Shown: positions 1-7,265 of the stretch, in pieces | How the letters are laid out: each line of letters starts with the position of its first letter | How positions within the stretch are numbered: the stretch's first letter is position 1 | Assembly: GCA_008017265.1 (NCBI GenBank) | Contig: SSHC01000024.1 | Coordinates: 1-39,104 of the forward strand | DNA from: Aeromicrobium sp. | GTDB lineage: Bacteria > Actinomycetota > Actinomycetes > Propionibacteriales > Nocardioidaceae | Direction of reading: 5' to 3' | Length of the DNA stretch: 39,104 nt | The notes under the pieces: model-generated | Databases searched by the model: none | Seen by the model: only the letters and a program-made list of their open reading frames with translations | What the model was told of the DNA's origin: nothing | Program-made: the position numbers and the translations under genes

Positions 1-223
1 CTACTGGGGGGAATTTGAACTGATTCCCAGCCCGGCGCTCTAAGGCCCTACGACTTCGGCAAGTCTACTGGGGGGAATTTGAACTGATTCCCAGCTGCTC
101 GTAACACGGGGAATAATCGCGCTCAAGTCTACTGGGGGGAATTTGAACTGATTCCCAGCGTCTGCACGATGGCGAGTTTGTCCTTGCCAAGTCTACTGGG
201 GGGAATTTGAACTGATTCCCAGC
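1..223 (-). CRISPR. CRISPR array end, type II-C-like, 4 repeats visible
   Basis: Four copies of a 36-bp repeat lie at about -4 to 31 (cut by the window edge), 60-95, 124-159 and 188-223. They are separated by three unique 28-bp spacers at 32-59, 96-123 and 160-187. Repeats begin caagtctactgggggg and end gattcccagc, and the visible parts are identical. Read on the minus strand the repeat starts GCTGGGAATCAGTT and ends CAGTAGACTTG. From memory this resembles the type II-C repeats of Corynebacterium and Actinomyces, which begin ACTGGGGTTCAG and have GATAGACTT near the end. The minus strand is therefore my guess for crRNA polarity. No cas gene is in the window; cas9/cas1/cas2 would be to the left. 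Subtype is inference; the array itself is seen directly. Confidence 0.95.
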
Positions 224-284
224 TTCAGTGTGGGTAAAAGTGTTACCCCGGAGCCTGCCAAAGACCTTCGCCCCATTTGCCAAA

Positions 285-309
285 CGAGTGAGTCAAAATG
301 ACTCACTCG
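285..309. repeat. Perfect inverted repeat beside the CRISPR array
   Basis: Arms cgagtgagtca (285-295) and tgactcactcg (299-309) are exact reverse complements around an aaa loop. The hairpin lies between the last CRISPR repeat and the gene at 407. No T-run follows on either strand, so it is not a textbook terminator. It could be an operator, a processing hairpin or a factor-assisted terminator. Confidence 0.7.
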
Positions 310-406
310 GCCCACCAAAACTGTCAGTACCGCACCCTAGGTTTGAAGTAGATCGGAAGCCACGATCCGCAATCCACCTACTACACAAACCAAGGAGGTA
401 AGAGCC

Positions 407-685
407 ATGACTGACACAGTTAGAAGCTTGGCGCAGCAAGTCGCCGAAGGCACACTCTCGGCCGAAGAAGCCGCCCCGCGTATCCACGCACTCATGAACT
501 GGGTGAGCAAAGAGGAATACAACTCCCCCGAAGCAAGGCAGGAACGCTTCAACGACGACCTACCCGTCGCAGAGGGCAACTCGTTCGCGACCGTCACCGC
601 GTTGTGGATGATGCGCAAACTCACAGATGAGCAATACGACATCCTCAAAAACGGAACGAAACTCACCTATATCGAAGACGAGTAG
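407..685 (+). CDS. Small acidic hypothetical protein
   Basis: This is a 92-residue protein I do not recognise. It starts at an ATG preceded by a near-perfect Shine-Dalgarno (aaggaggt, about 391-398), which makes it a convincing gene. It has 17 Asp/Glu against about 10 Lys/Arg, no signal peptide and no membrane segment. The N-terminal part (SLAQQVAEGTLSAEEAAPRI) looks helical, and a second helical stretch sits near WMMRKLTDEQYDIL. It stands alone, reading away from the CRISPR array 180 bp to its left and converging on the DoxX gene, with a hairpin between the two stops. A link to the array (for example an anti-CRISPR or regulator) is pure speculation. A cytosolic housekeeping orphan is equally possible. 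Confidence 0.8.
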   Translation: MTDTVRSLAQQVAEGTLSAEEAAPRIHALMNWVSKEEYNSPEARQERFNDDLPVAEGNSFATVTALWMMRKLTDEQYDILKNGTKLTYIEDE

Positions 686-694
686 CCGCGAGCC

Positions 695-722
695 TGGCCA
701 CCGGTTCAACGCCCGGTGGCCA
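695..722. terminator. Bidirectional hairpin between convergent genes
   Basis: Exact inverted repeat tggccaccgg (695-704) and ccggtggcca (713-722) with an 8-nt loop. It sits 10 bp after the stop of the small acidic gene and 15 bp beyond the DoxX stop on the other strand. There is no T-tract on either side, so it would be a non-canonical intrinsic terminator. Confidence 0.5.
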
Positions 723-736
723 TCAAGAAGCCCAGA

Positions 737-1105
737 TCAGAACGGCGCGAGCCAAATCCGGCCCACCGCCACGAACGCGGCCAGCACACCCAAAACCAGC
801 GCCGGGATGAACGGTTCCTTGCGGCGAGCGTGCACGATCACTCCACCAGCCATCGTCACCGTCAACCCCAGAGCGGCAGCCGCCACCAGCCACGACAACG
901 ACCCCATGAACGCGGGCACGATCAAACCAATCGCGCCAAGAATCTCGGCAACGCCGATCGCCTTGATATGCCAATCAGCGAAGTCGTCCACGTAGGCCAT
1001 GCCCTTTTCTTTCAAGGCAGCGCGAGGCGTCGACACCTTGCCGAAGCCCGCAGCTAGAAACGCCAAAGCCAACAGGCCAGCAACGATCCACAATGCAATA
1101 TTCAT
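737..1105 (-). CDS. DoxX family membrane protein
   Basis: A 122-residue protein with four hydrophobic helices (about 3-22, 45-68, 70-92 and 99-118), the size and topology of the DoxX/DUF417-like family. Features such as LAFLAAGFGKV in helix 1 and IKAIGVAEILGAIGLIVPAF in helix 2 are typical. The ATG at 1105 is chosen over an upstream in-frame extension because gagaaag lies about 9 bases ahead of it. DoxX-like proteins are inner-membrane proteins often linked to redox or thiol-stress functions; the substrate is not known. It is the second gene of a two-gene minus-strand set with the DODA-type dioxygenase, a pairing seen in many bacteria (often with pirin, which also occurs in this window at 29212). 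Confidence 0.85.
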   Translation of the reverse strand: MNIALWIVAGLLALAFLAAGFGKVSTPRAALKEKGMAYVDDFADWHIKAIGVAEILGAIGLIVPAFMGSLSWLVAAAALGLTVTMAGGVIVHARRKEPFIPALVLGVLAAFVAVGRIWLAPF

Positions 1106-1152
1106 CAATGATTCTTTCTCGTAGATGGTTGCTTTGTTAGATGGTTGTTTTC

Positions 1153-1177
1153 TCCAAGTGGCCTTACGCCACTTGGA
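1153..1177 (-). repeat. Hairpin enclosing the dioxygenase stop codon
   Basis: Arms tccaagtggc (1153-1162) and gccacttgga (1168-1177) are exact reverse complements. On the minus strand the loop contains the TAA stop of the dioxygenase gene. No T-run follows in that direction. It may act as an mRNA stability hairpin or attenuator between the dioxygenase and DoxX genes. Confidence 0.5.
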
Positions 1178-2027
1178 TAGAACGCGTCGAATTACCCCAC
1201 GAGATCTGGTCGCGGGCCGTGCCCACGCGGGTGAGATCGTCAGCTGCACCGAGCGTCAACAGCAGCGGCACGAAATGATCAGCCGTGGGGTGAGCCCGAC
1301 GCGCGTGAGGCCCCCGATGGCGATAATCCATCAGCGCATCCACGTCGCCGCGCGCGATCGCATCGGCCGCCCAGGTATCGAACTCCACCATCCGTGGGAT
1401 CACATCCGGGTTGCGAAGCACCTCAAAACTGTGAGTCATGAACCCCGAACCGATCACCAGAATGCCCTCAGCCCGCAGCTTGCGTAACCGCTGGCCCAGG
1501 TCAAACAAATCCTTCGGGTTCAAACTCGGCATGCTCAACTGGATCACCGGGACATCCGCCGCTGGGAACATCGCCATCAACGGAATGAACGCGCCATGGT
1601 CGAGTCCGCGATCCTGATAGTGGTGCATCGGGGTGCCGTCCGCGAGCGTTCCCACCACCTGGCGGGCCAACTCGGTGGCATCAGGCGTGCCGTACTCGAG
1701 CGAGTAATAGCGGGGATGGAATCCACCGAAATCGTAGTAGAGCGGGACGGCCGCATTCGTTGCCGAAATGGCGAGTGGCGCGTTCTCCCAATGCGCCGAA
1801 ATCACCACGATCCCTCGCGGCTTCGGAAGCGAACTGCCCCAGACGTACAGGTCTTCCATCCATTGCGGATCGTCCAGAGTTGGAGGCGCGCCATGGCTGA
1901 CGAACAACGCCGGCAGCGGACCGTCCGAGGGCTGCCAATCCGGGCGTTCGCGCGATTCACTCAGGACGCGCGCGAGCAGATCATCGTATGCGCCGGCTGG
2001 TCGCTGCGGATTGAAGATGTCTTGCAT
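1164..2027 (-). CDS. DODA-type class III extradiol dioxygenase (YgiD/LigB family)
   Basis: A 287-residue protein of the 4,5-DOPA-extradiol-dioxygenase / YgiD family (LigB fold). Putative metal and active-site histidines are H45 (LFVSHGAPP), H79 (ISAHWE), H144 (GLDHGAF), H199 (GFMTHS) and H251 (HPTADHFVPLL), all in family-typical contexts. Family members use Fe(II) or Zn(II) and open catechol rings or act on related aromatics; the real substrate here is unknown. The ATG at 2027 is preferred to a TTG at 2063 because gtgagg lies 6 bases upstream. DoxX follows on the same strand, suggesting a redox or detoxification pair. Confidence 0.87.
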   Translation of the reverse strand: MQDIFNPQRPAGAYDDLLARVLSESRERPDWQPSDGPLPALFVSHGAPPTLDDPQWMEDLYVWGSSLPKPRGIVVISAHWENAPLAISATNAAVPLYYDFGGFHPRYYSLEYGTPDATELARQVVGTLADGTPMHHYQDRGLDHGAFIPLMAMFPAADVPVIQLSMPSLNPKDLFDLGQRLRKLRAEGILVIGSGFMTHSFEVLRNPDVIPRMVEFDTWAADAIARGDVDALMDYRHRGPHARRAHPTADHFVPLLLTLGAADDLTRVGTARDQISWGNSTRSIQVA

Positions 2028-2178
2028 CACGGGCCTCACGAATGAAAGTGGTTGATGTTTCAACTATCACTATACCGGACTGCAAGTAATGCTCCTCGCT
2101 CCCTGATACACAGCGGGTTTTCGGCCTGCGATCGCAGTTGAAATTCGCCTTCCACAGTTCCCAGAAACCCGCTTCCAT

Positions 2179-2194
2179 ACGAACATATCTTCGA
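2179..2194 (+). promoter_or_regulatory. Candidate LexA (SOS) box
   Basis: ACGAACATATCTTCGA differs at two positions from the mycobacterial/actinobacterial SOS box TCGAACATATGTTCGA. It lies about 40 bp upstream of a DUF222 gene remnant. DUF222/HNH (13E12-type) genes in Actinobacteria commonly carry such a box, which supports the call. Confidence 0.55.
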
Positions 2195-2231
2195 GTAGGA
2201 CGGGTTTATTGATTGAATATTCGGGGGTGGG

Positions 2232-2546
2232 ATGGGTAGTGCAAGCCAGTGGCTGGTGTCGCTAGCCGGCGATATGAATCGCGTGGCTGGGGCGGTTCTG
2301 GATTCCCTTTCGGCCAGTGAGTTGTTGCAGATGCGTCCAGTGATCGCGGGTTTGCGGCGCAGTCTCGATGCGCTTGATCACCGGGTGATCGCGGTTGGTG
2401 CGCGTAAAGATTTACATCGCGCGGCTGGTTCTTCATCGATTAGCGAACTGATCGCCACCACGAACGGGGCGATGGCCACCTCACGGGGATCAAGAAGCCC
2501 AAGGAGGTGGCCATCGTGCGAAGCGTCGCGTGCAGGTTTAGTTTGA
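2232..2546 (+). pseudogene. Truncated DUF222 / HNH endonuclease (13E12-type) remnant
   Basis: The first ~75 codons read like the N-terminus of DUF222 HNH-endonuclease proteins: VLDSLSASELLQMRPVIAGL, LDALDHRVIAVG and a SSISELIATTNG stretch. Full-length members have several hundred residues, ending in an HNH domain. Here the similarity stops at about 2465, and the remaining ~25 codons read as unrelated arginine/serine-rich sequence before a stop at 2546. No HNH motif is present. The break coincides with a 13-bp inverted repeat (2470-2516). An ATG start at 2232 and the SOS box upstream appear intact, so the 5' end may still be transcribed. I call it a decayed fragment. Confidence 0.7.
2470..2516. 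repeat. 13-bp inverted repeat at the DUF222 break point
   Basis: cgatggccacctc (2470-2482) and gaggtggccatcg (2504-2516) are exact reverse complements with a 21-nt loop. They begin where DUF222 similarity ends. The loop shares the 13-mer atcaagaagccca with 723-735, just after the other tggccacc hairpin. This could be a large terminator hairpin or a scar of a deleted or inserted element. Confidence 0.6.
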
Positions 2547-2837
2547 AGCCTAAGTAACTGCTTGGGCTGCAACTGTCGGCGCCTGCCGCACCTAGCGAAA
2601 CGATTCGCTCTACCTTTTTGTATCCATACTGGACCCCTACACTCGATGAATTAATCCGGCGAGCGGCCTCCCGAGCAACCCCGCAGCCCAGTTGTTGTGT
2701 TCAGACAAACAACGCCTTTCGATCCCGATTCGTTCCCAAAATCGACCGATATGACAAATGCAAAGCCCGAACCCAGCATTGACGTCCAGGCGATTCGGCT
2801 CGGGGCCACAATTGAAAAGCGACAAAATTGCGAACGG
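2547..2837. other. Intergenic stretch without a recognisable gene
   Basis: I see no convincing coding frame, tRNA or strong hairpin in these ~290 bases. Together with the out-of-frame tail of the DUF222 remnant, it looks like decaying former coding sequence. Confidence 0.5.
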
Positions 2838-3284
2838 CTAGGCCAAACGCCTGCGCGCTAGCAGTGCCACAATCACTGCCGCCAAGCTTGCGAGCGGCAC
2901 CACCAGATTCGCCACAATCAAACGGCTACTAAAAGGAGTCAAGTCCCAAACGAAGTAGCCCACAGCGTTCACCAAAATCACGACAACATAGACCACCGCT
3001 AGGGCAACAAAGCCACCGAAGAACGGGCCAACCTCGGCCTGCTTCCTGCGATGCGCCATATACATCCACAACAGCACACACACGGCAAACCACGACGCCC
3101 ACATGATCGAGTTGGTCACGTACGGGAGCGTATCTGCGACGCGTCGAACAACACGATGGTTGCTCGTCGCGATGATTACCGCGCCCACCACAACGGCGAG
3201 CATCACACCCGAATAAGCAGCCGCGGTCGTGTAAATAACCCCAGACAAGAGTCTCCGGTCAGTCATCGTCGACGTTTCAGTCAT
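2838..3284 (-). CDS. Four-helix membrane protein, unknown function
   Basis: A 148-residue integral membrane protein with hydrophobic helices at roughly 15-38, 53-75, 87-109 and 121-143, and an Arg-rich C-terminus (LLARRRLA). The ATG at 3284 follows gaaaggcg. I recognise no family; the short cytoplasmic loop MAHRRKQAEVGPF between helices 2 and 3 follows the positive-inside rule. It is monocistronic on the minus strand, separated from the acyl-CoA synthetase by 166 bp holding a strong terminator. Confidence 0.75.
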   Translation of the reverse strand: MTETSTMTDRRLLSGVIYTTAAAYSGVMLAVVVGAVIIATSNHRVVRRVADTLPYVTNSIMWASWFAVCVLLWMYMAHRRKQAEVGPFFGGFVALAVVYVVVILVNAVGYFVWDLTPFSSRLIVANLVVPLASLAAVIVALLARRRLA

Positions 3285-3385
3285 GGCACGCCTTTCGAAA
3301 GTTAACTCACGGACTACACAAGAACCTATCCCAGCAACGCTGGCTACTGGCGCAAGCGATAGTTAGCGGCTGAATCAAGCAAAGA

Positions 3386-3421
3386 GTGTGGGGCGCCTCC
3401 CTCACGGAAGGCGCCCCACAC
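3386..3421 (-). terminator. Strong intrinsic terminator after the acyl-CoA synthetase
   Basis: gtgtggggcgcc and ggcgccccacac form a perfect 12-bp GC-rich stem (36-nt hairpin). On the minus strand it begins 30 bp after the stop of the gene at 3451 and is followed by tctttgcttg. It could also serve the other strand weakly. Confidence 0.8.
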
Positions 3422-3450
3422 ATGACTTGCGCTATTGCGGCCGTCGTATA

Positions 3451-5052
3451 TCAGCCCTTCGGCTGGAACTCCGGAAGCATGCGCTTCATGACCTTGCCTG
3501 TTGGGTTGCGAGGCAATTCGTCGATGAACATGACGTCACGCGGAACTGCGAAACGTGCCACGTTGGCCTTCGCGTATTCGACAATGTCGTCTTCCGTGAG
3601 CGTCGAGCCAGCCACCTTCACGATGTAGGCCGACAACACCTGACCCCAGTTCTCGTCGGGCAGACCCACGACCACAACATCTTGAATTTCCGGATGCTCG
3701 ATCAGGCAGTCTTCGAGTTCGCGCGGGAACACGTTCTCGCCACCGGAGATGATCATGTCGTCGTCACGACCCGAAACGAACAAGCGGCCAGCCTCGTCGA
3801 AGTGGCCGACATCGCCCGAGTGCATCAAGCCGTCACGGAAGTCCTTGGAATTGCCATCCGTGTAGCCGGCGAACATCATTTCGTTACCCACATAGATGAC
3901 ACCAGTAGTACCGGCAGGAACTTCGTGACCGTTCTCGTCCAGAACCTTGACTACTGTCTTCCAAGGAATACGGCCAGCGGTGCCAGGCGCGGCACGAAGA
4001 TCTTCAGGTCCAGCGATCGTGACCCAGCCGGTTTCGGTCGCGCCATAGAAGTTGTAAACCGAGTCCGTAAACGTGTCCATGAAGTGGGTAGCCAATTCAC
4101 CAGCCAGCGGCGAACCACTCGACGCCGTGATCTTCAAACTTGAAACATCGTTCGCCTTAATGACTTCAGGATCAGCATTCACCAAACGCTGCATCATGAG
4201 CGGCACAACAACAAGAACCTTCGCCTTGTACTGGGCAATGTCTTCGATGACCTTTTCAGGCACAAAACGACGGCGCAGCACATAGGTGGGAACCGTGGAC
4301 AGACCGAAACCGAAGTTCAACAGACCCCACGAGTGGAACAGAGGCGCCGCAATAACGACGGTCGAGTGCCCTTCATATGGAATCGAACCGAAGAACGTCA
4401 ACAACGGGTTCAAGTTTTCGGGTTCTTTACGTTGGGCACCCTTCGGCAGGCCGGTCGTACCTGATGTGAAGATCACGATGCTGCCCGAACGTGCGGGCTT
4501 CGGGTGATCGTCAGCGGGTTGCCCAAGCGTGAGCGTACCCAAAGTATTCAAACCGTGGGACTTGTCGTCTTCCCACGCGACGACTAGGCGATCTTGATCC
4601 ATCGAATCTGCCACATCGAGAAACTCTTGATCCAAAATCAAGAGCTTGGCGCCCTCGCGTTCAGCGAGTTCAGCGAGTTGGCCGGAACTGGCCATCGTGT
4701 TCAAGAGCAACATGCGAGCGCCGATCTGCATGATCGCCACCATCGAGATCACCATGTAGCGGTGGTTGCGGCACAACACTGCGACAGGATCGCCGAGGCC
4801 GATTCCGCGAGCCTTCAACCCTGCGCTCAAACGGTTGATCTCGTCACTGAACTCACGCCACGTGATCTGGCCTGCGTCGTCAATGACAGCGATCTGGTCA
4901 GGTTTGCGGGCCGCTGCAGCGCACACAGCCGCAGGGAATCCTGGTCCCCATTCTTTAAGTTTCTTGCCGGCTTTCACCAAGCGAATCGGATCTTGGGCCT
5001 TCAGCAAACCAATGCGCCGAAGTACCGTCAATTTGTATCCGAGGTCTCCCAT
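3451..5052 (-). CDS. Acyl-CoA synthetase (AMP-forming, FadD-like)
   Basis: A 533-residue adenylate-forming enzyme that would activate a carboxylic acid with ATP to an acyl-AMP and then an acyl-CoA in the cytosol. All core motifs are present (numbering from the chosen start): FTSGTTGLPKG (about 195-205, ATP P-loop), NFYGATETG (about 334-342), SGD at about 412-414, GRDDDMIISGGENVFP (about 428-443), and the C-terminal catalytic lysine K520 in NPTGK. The ATG at 5052 is preferred because ggag lies 5 bases upstream; an in-frame ATG at 5073 would add seven residues but has no ribosome-binding site. Substrate chain length cannot be read. It follows coaX by ~120 bp and ends at a strong terminator, so it may be its own unit. 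Confidence 0.92.
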   Translation of the reverse strand: MGDLGYKLTVLRRIGLLKAQDPIRLVKAGKKLKEWGPGFPAAVCAAAARKPDQIAVIDDAGQITWREFSDEINRLSAGLKARGIGLGDPVAVLCRNHRYMVISMVAIMQIGARMLLLNTMASSGQLAELAEREGAKLLILDQEFLDVADSMDQDRLVVAWEDDKSHGLNTLGTLTLGQPADDHPKPARSGSIVIFTSGTTGLPKGAQRKEPENLNPLLTFFGSIPYEGHSTVVIAAPLFHSWGLLNFGFGLSTVPTYVLRRRFVPEKVIEDIAQYKAKVLVVVPLMMQRLVNADPEVIKANDVSSLKITASSGSPLAGELATHFMDTFTDSVYNFYGATETGWVTIAGPEDLRAAPGTAGRIPWKTVVKVLDENGHEVPAGTTGVIYVGNEMMFAGYTDGNSKDFRDGLMHSGDVGHFDEAGRLFVSGRDDDMIISGGENVFPRELEDCLIEHPEIQDVVVVGLPDENWGQVLSAYIVKVAGSTLTEDDIVEYAKANVARFAVPRDVMFIDELPRNPTGKVMKRMLPEFQPKG

Positions 5053-5174
5053 TTTTGCTCCACTTTTCGACATCTGAAAGGTCGAGAGCAGACTATCAAT
5101 GTGAAGGGGCTCACGAGACGGTTCTCACAAAGAATGCAATAAATATGACCTGTATCACGCGCGGGGCGAGGGGC

Positions 5175-5954
5175 TTATTCGCTGTTCCTAGCAGCAACAA
5201 CTTGCAGGCCTTTCAAGGTGAGTTTCGGGTCTCGGTGGGTGATCAGTTCGCATTGATCCAGTACGGCACCGGCATGAGTTCCGGTCCCGATCACAGCAAC
5301 TTCACTGATGTCGGTGTCCAAAGAATCAAGAATGCGATCCACCATCGCATCGATCAGGCCAGCGAATCCAAACACCGTGCCCGACTGGAGTGCCTCAACG
5401 GTGTTCTTGCCAATCACATCGCGTGGTGTCGTGATTTCGACGCTACGCAACTGGGCACTCCGTTGCGCCAAAGCATCGAGAGACACCTCAATACCCGGAG
5501 CAATTGCGCCACCCACATAGCGTCCGGCCGCATCAATCACGTCGAAGACGGTTGCCGTTCCGTTTAAATCCACCACTATGGCCGGGCATCCGTAAAACTC
5601 TTTCGCCGCCAGAGCGTTCACCACCCGGTCCGTTCCGACTTCCTTCGGATTGTCGGTATGGATTGGCACACCGGTACGCACACCCGGACCAACCACCCAC
5701 ACCGGAACACCCGAAAAATAGCGTTCGAAACAGGTTCGGAACCGACGCATCACTGCCGGAACCGTGCAACATACAGAAACTTGGTCGATCGTTTCGACGC
5801 CTGCTCGACGAACAAACCCATCGATCAGCAGGAACCACTCGTCCGCCGTCCGGTTCGCTTCCGACGACACGACAAAATCTGCAACGAGGTCCGCGCCGTC
5901 AAAAAAACCGATGCTTGTGTCTAAGTTCCCGACGTCAAGCGCCAGGAGTGTCAT
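5175..5954 (-). CDS. coaX: Type III pantothenate kinase
   Basis: A 259-residue CoaX homologue, which phosphorylates pantothenate with ATP in the first step of CoA synthesis. It has the ASKHA-fold landmarks: N-terminal [10 protein letters not shown] (D7), [10 protein letters not shown] with catalytic D109, and [15 protein letters not shown] (148-162). Two deviations stand out. The usual DVGNT reads DVGNL. The usual DFGTATT loop reads [10 protein letters not shown] (129-138), one residue longer. Its ATG overlaps the panD stop by 4 bases (ATGA), making it the last gene of the DUF2520-panC-panD-coaX cluster. The conserved catalytic Asp argues for activity, but the altered nucleotide-binding loops are a reason for caution. 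Confidence 0.9.
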   Translation of the reverse strand: MTLLALDVGNLDTSIGFFDGADLVADFVVSSEANRTADEWFLLIDGFVRRAGVETIDQVSVCCTVPAVMRRFRTCFERYFSGVPVWVVGPGVRTGVPIHTDNPKEVGTDRVVNALAAKEFYGCPAIVVDLNGTATVFDVIDAAGRYVGGAIAPGIEVSLDALAQRSAQLRSVEITTPRDVIGKNTVEALQSGTVFGFAGLIDAMVDRILDSLDTDISEVAVIGTGTHAGAVLDQCELITHRDPKLTLKGLQVVAARNSE

Positions 5955-6373
5955 AGACCGGCCGCAACCAAGTCGCCGCGGATGAGGCCCGAACCTTCGG
6001 GCGCATCAGCCGGGTCGTTGCCCAACGTGACGATCTTGTTGTTAGCGTCAACGAAAACGACGTTCGGTTCAAAAGCCCGAGCTTCGGCATCGTCCATTTG
6101 GCGGTAAGCGATCAGAATCACCAAGTCACCCGGCGCCACTAAACGCGCCGCAGCCCCGTTGATCCCGATGATTCCGCTGCCACGTTCGCCAGCGATCGTG
6201 TACGTCTCGAGGCGGGAACCGTTATTGATATCAACGATGTGGACGAGTTCGCCGTCGAGGATGTCTGCTGCATCGAGCAGATCAGCATCGACGGTTACCG
6301 AACCCACATAGTGCAGATCAGCTTGCGTGACGGTTGCGCGGTGAATCTTTCCCGACATCATGGTGCGTTGCAT
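5951..6373 (-). CDS. panD: Aspartate 1-decarboxylase
   Basis: A 140-residue pyruvoyl enzyme making beta-alanine from L-aspartate for pantothenate synthesis. The self-processing site is intact: HYVGSVTVD places Gly24-Ser25 exactly where E. coli PanD is cleaved to give the Ser-derived pyruvoyl group. NGAAARL and [12 protein letters not shown] are family landmarks. The start at 6373 has ggag 7 bases upstream, inside the end of panC, and lies one base after the panC stop. It overlaps coaX by 4 bases. An upstream in-frame extension only reads through panC in another frame and is rejected. Confidence 0.95.
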   Translation of the reverse strand: MQRTMMSGKIHRATVTQADLHYVGSVTVDADLLDAADILDGELVHIVDINNGSRLETYTIAGERGSGIIGINGAAARLVAPGDLVILIAYRQMDDAEARAFEPNVVFVDANNKIVTLGNDPADAPEGSGLIRGDLVAAGL

Positions 6374-6374
6374 G

Positions 6375-7265
6375 TCAGTTCTCCATTCCAACTTGTTGTG
6401 TTTCTTGCGGTGGTGCGCCCACCGTGATGGGCATGTTGTCGAGTAGTCGAGGAGTCCCGACTCTCGCAGCAATCAAGATTCGACCCGGTTCACCCACAAT
6501 GGGTGCGCCTAAATCTGAATTCGTGATAACGAGGTAGTCCGGTTCGATGTCTGCCGCAGCCAACACCTCGGACGCGGCCTCCAGTGCCGCCACGCGCCCC
6601 TGATGGGCTGCGGCTTGGCCAGCCCGCAAGGCCGCGGAAATTGCTTTCGCACGAGCCCTGTCTGCGTCAGACAAGTAGACGTTGCGTGAACTCATCGCCA
6701 AACCGTCAGTTTCGCGAACTGTCGGGCAACCCACAATCTCGACGCCCAGACATAACTGTCGCGCCATGAGACGAATGAGCGTGAGTTGCTGGTAATCCTT
6801 TTCGCCGAACACCGCCACATCGGGGCGCACGAGTCCGAACAGTTTCGACACGACCATCAGCACGCCGCGAAAGTGCGTGGGACGCGCGGCGCCTTCAAGG
6901 ATCGAACCCAAGGCGCCTGGATCGACCGTGATCGCTTGGTCGAGCCCATCGGGATACATGGTTGCGACCTCGGGAGCAAAAACCACGTCCACGCCTGCTT
7001 CGGCACACCGCTCGAGATCGGCATCGAACGTGCGTGGATACGTGTCGAGATCTTCGCCTGGGGCGAACTGGGTCGGATTCACAAAGATCGACACGACGAG
7101 CTTTTCACCCAAGGGGCGCGCATGCTTCATGAGTTCAACGTGACCGTCATGCAGTGCGCCCATCGTGGGCACGAACGAGACGCGCGCTCCTTGGGTAGCG
7201 TCCCGCAACTCAGCCAGGCTGCGCACAACAGTAGGTAACTTGGTTTTCGCTGCGAGTTGGCTCAT
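6375..7265 (-). CDS. panC: Pantothenate synthetase
   Basis: A 296-residue pantoate-beta-alanine ligase, which joins pantoate and beta-alanine via pantoyl-adenylate. It shows the HIGH-like [14 protein letters not shown] (about 34-47), [30 protein letters not shown], and the KMSKS-equivalent AMSSRNVYL. Length is typical. The start ATG overlaps the stop of the upstream DUF2520 gene (ATGA, 7262-7265), and its own stop is one base from the panD start. This indicates one transcript with translational coupling. panB is not in the window. Confidence 0.96.
   Translation of the reverse strand: MSQLAAKTKLPTVVRSLAELRDATQGARVSFVPTMGALHDGHVELMKHARPLGEKLVVSIFVNPTQFAPGEDLDTYPRTFDADLERCAEAGVDVVFAPEVATMYPDGLDQAITVDPGALGSILEGAARPTHFRGVLMVVSKLFGLVRPDVAVFGEKDYQQLTLIRLMARQLCLGVEIVGCPTVRETDGLAMSSRNVYLSDADRARAKAISAALRAGQAAAHQGRVAALEAASEVLAAADIEPDYLVITNSDLGAPIVGEPGRILIAARVGTPRLLDNMPITVGAPPQETQQVGMEN

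Noticed and set aside
65-283. Minus-strand open frame within the CRISPR array
   Set aside because: It translates the repeats and spacers; not a gene.
627-1057. Plus-strand frames opposite DoxX
   Set aside because: Antisense shadows rich in Arg/His/Pro; the DoxX frame has clear membrane helices and a family match.
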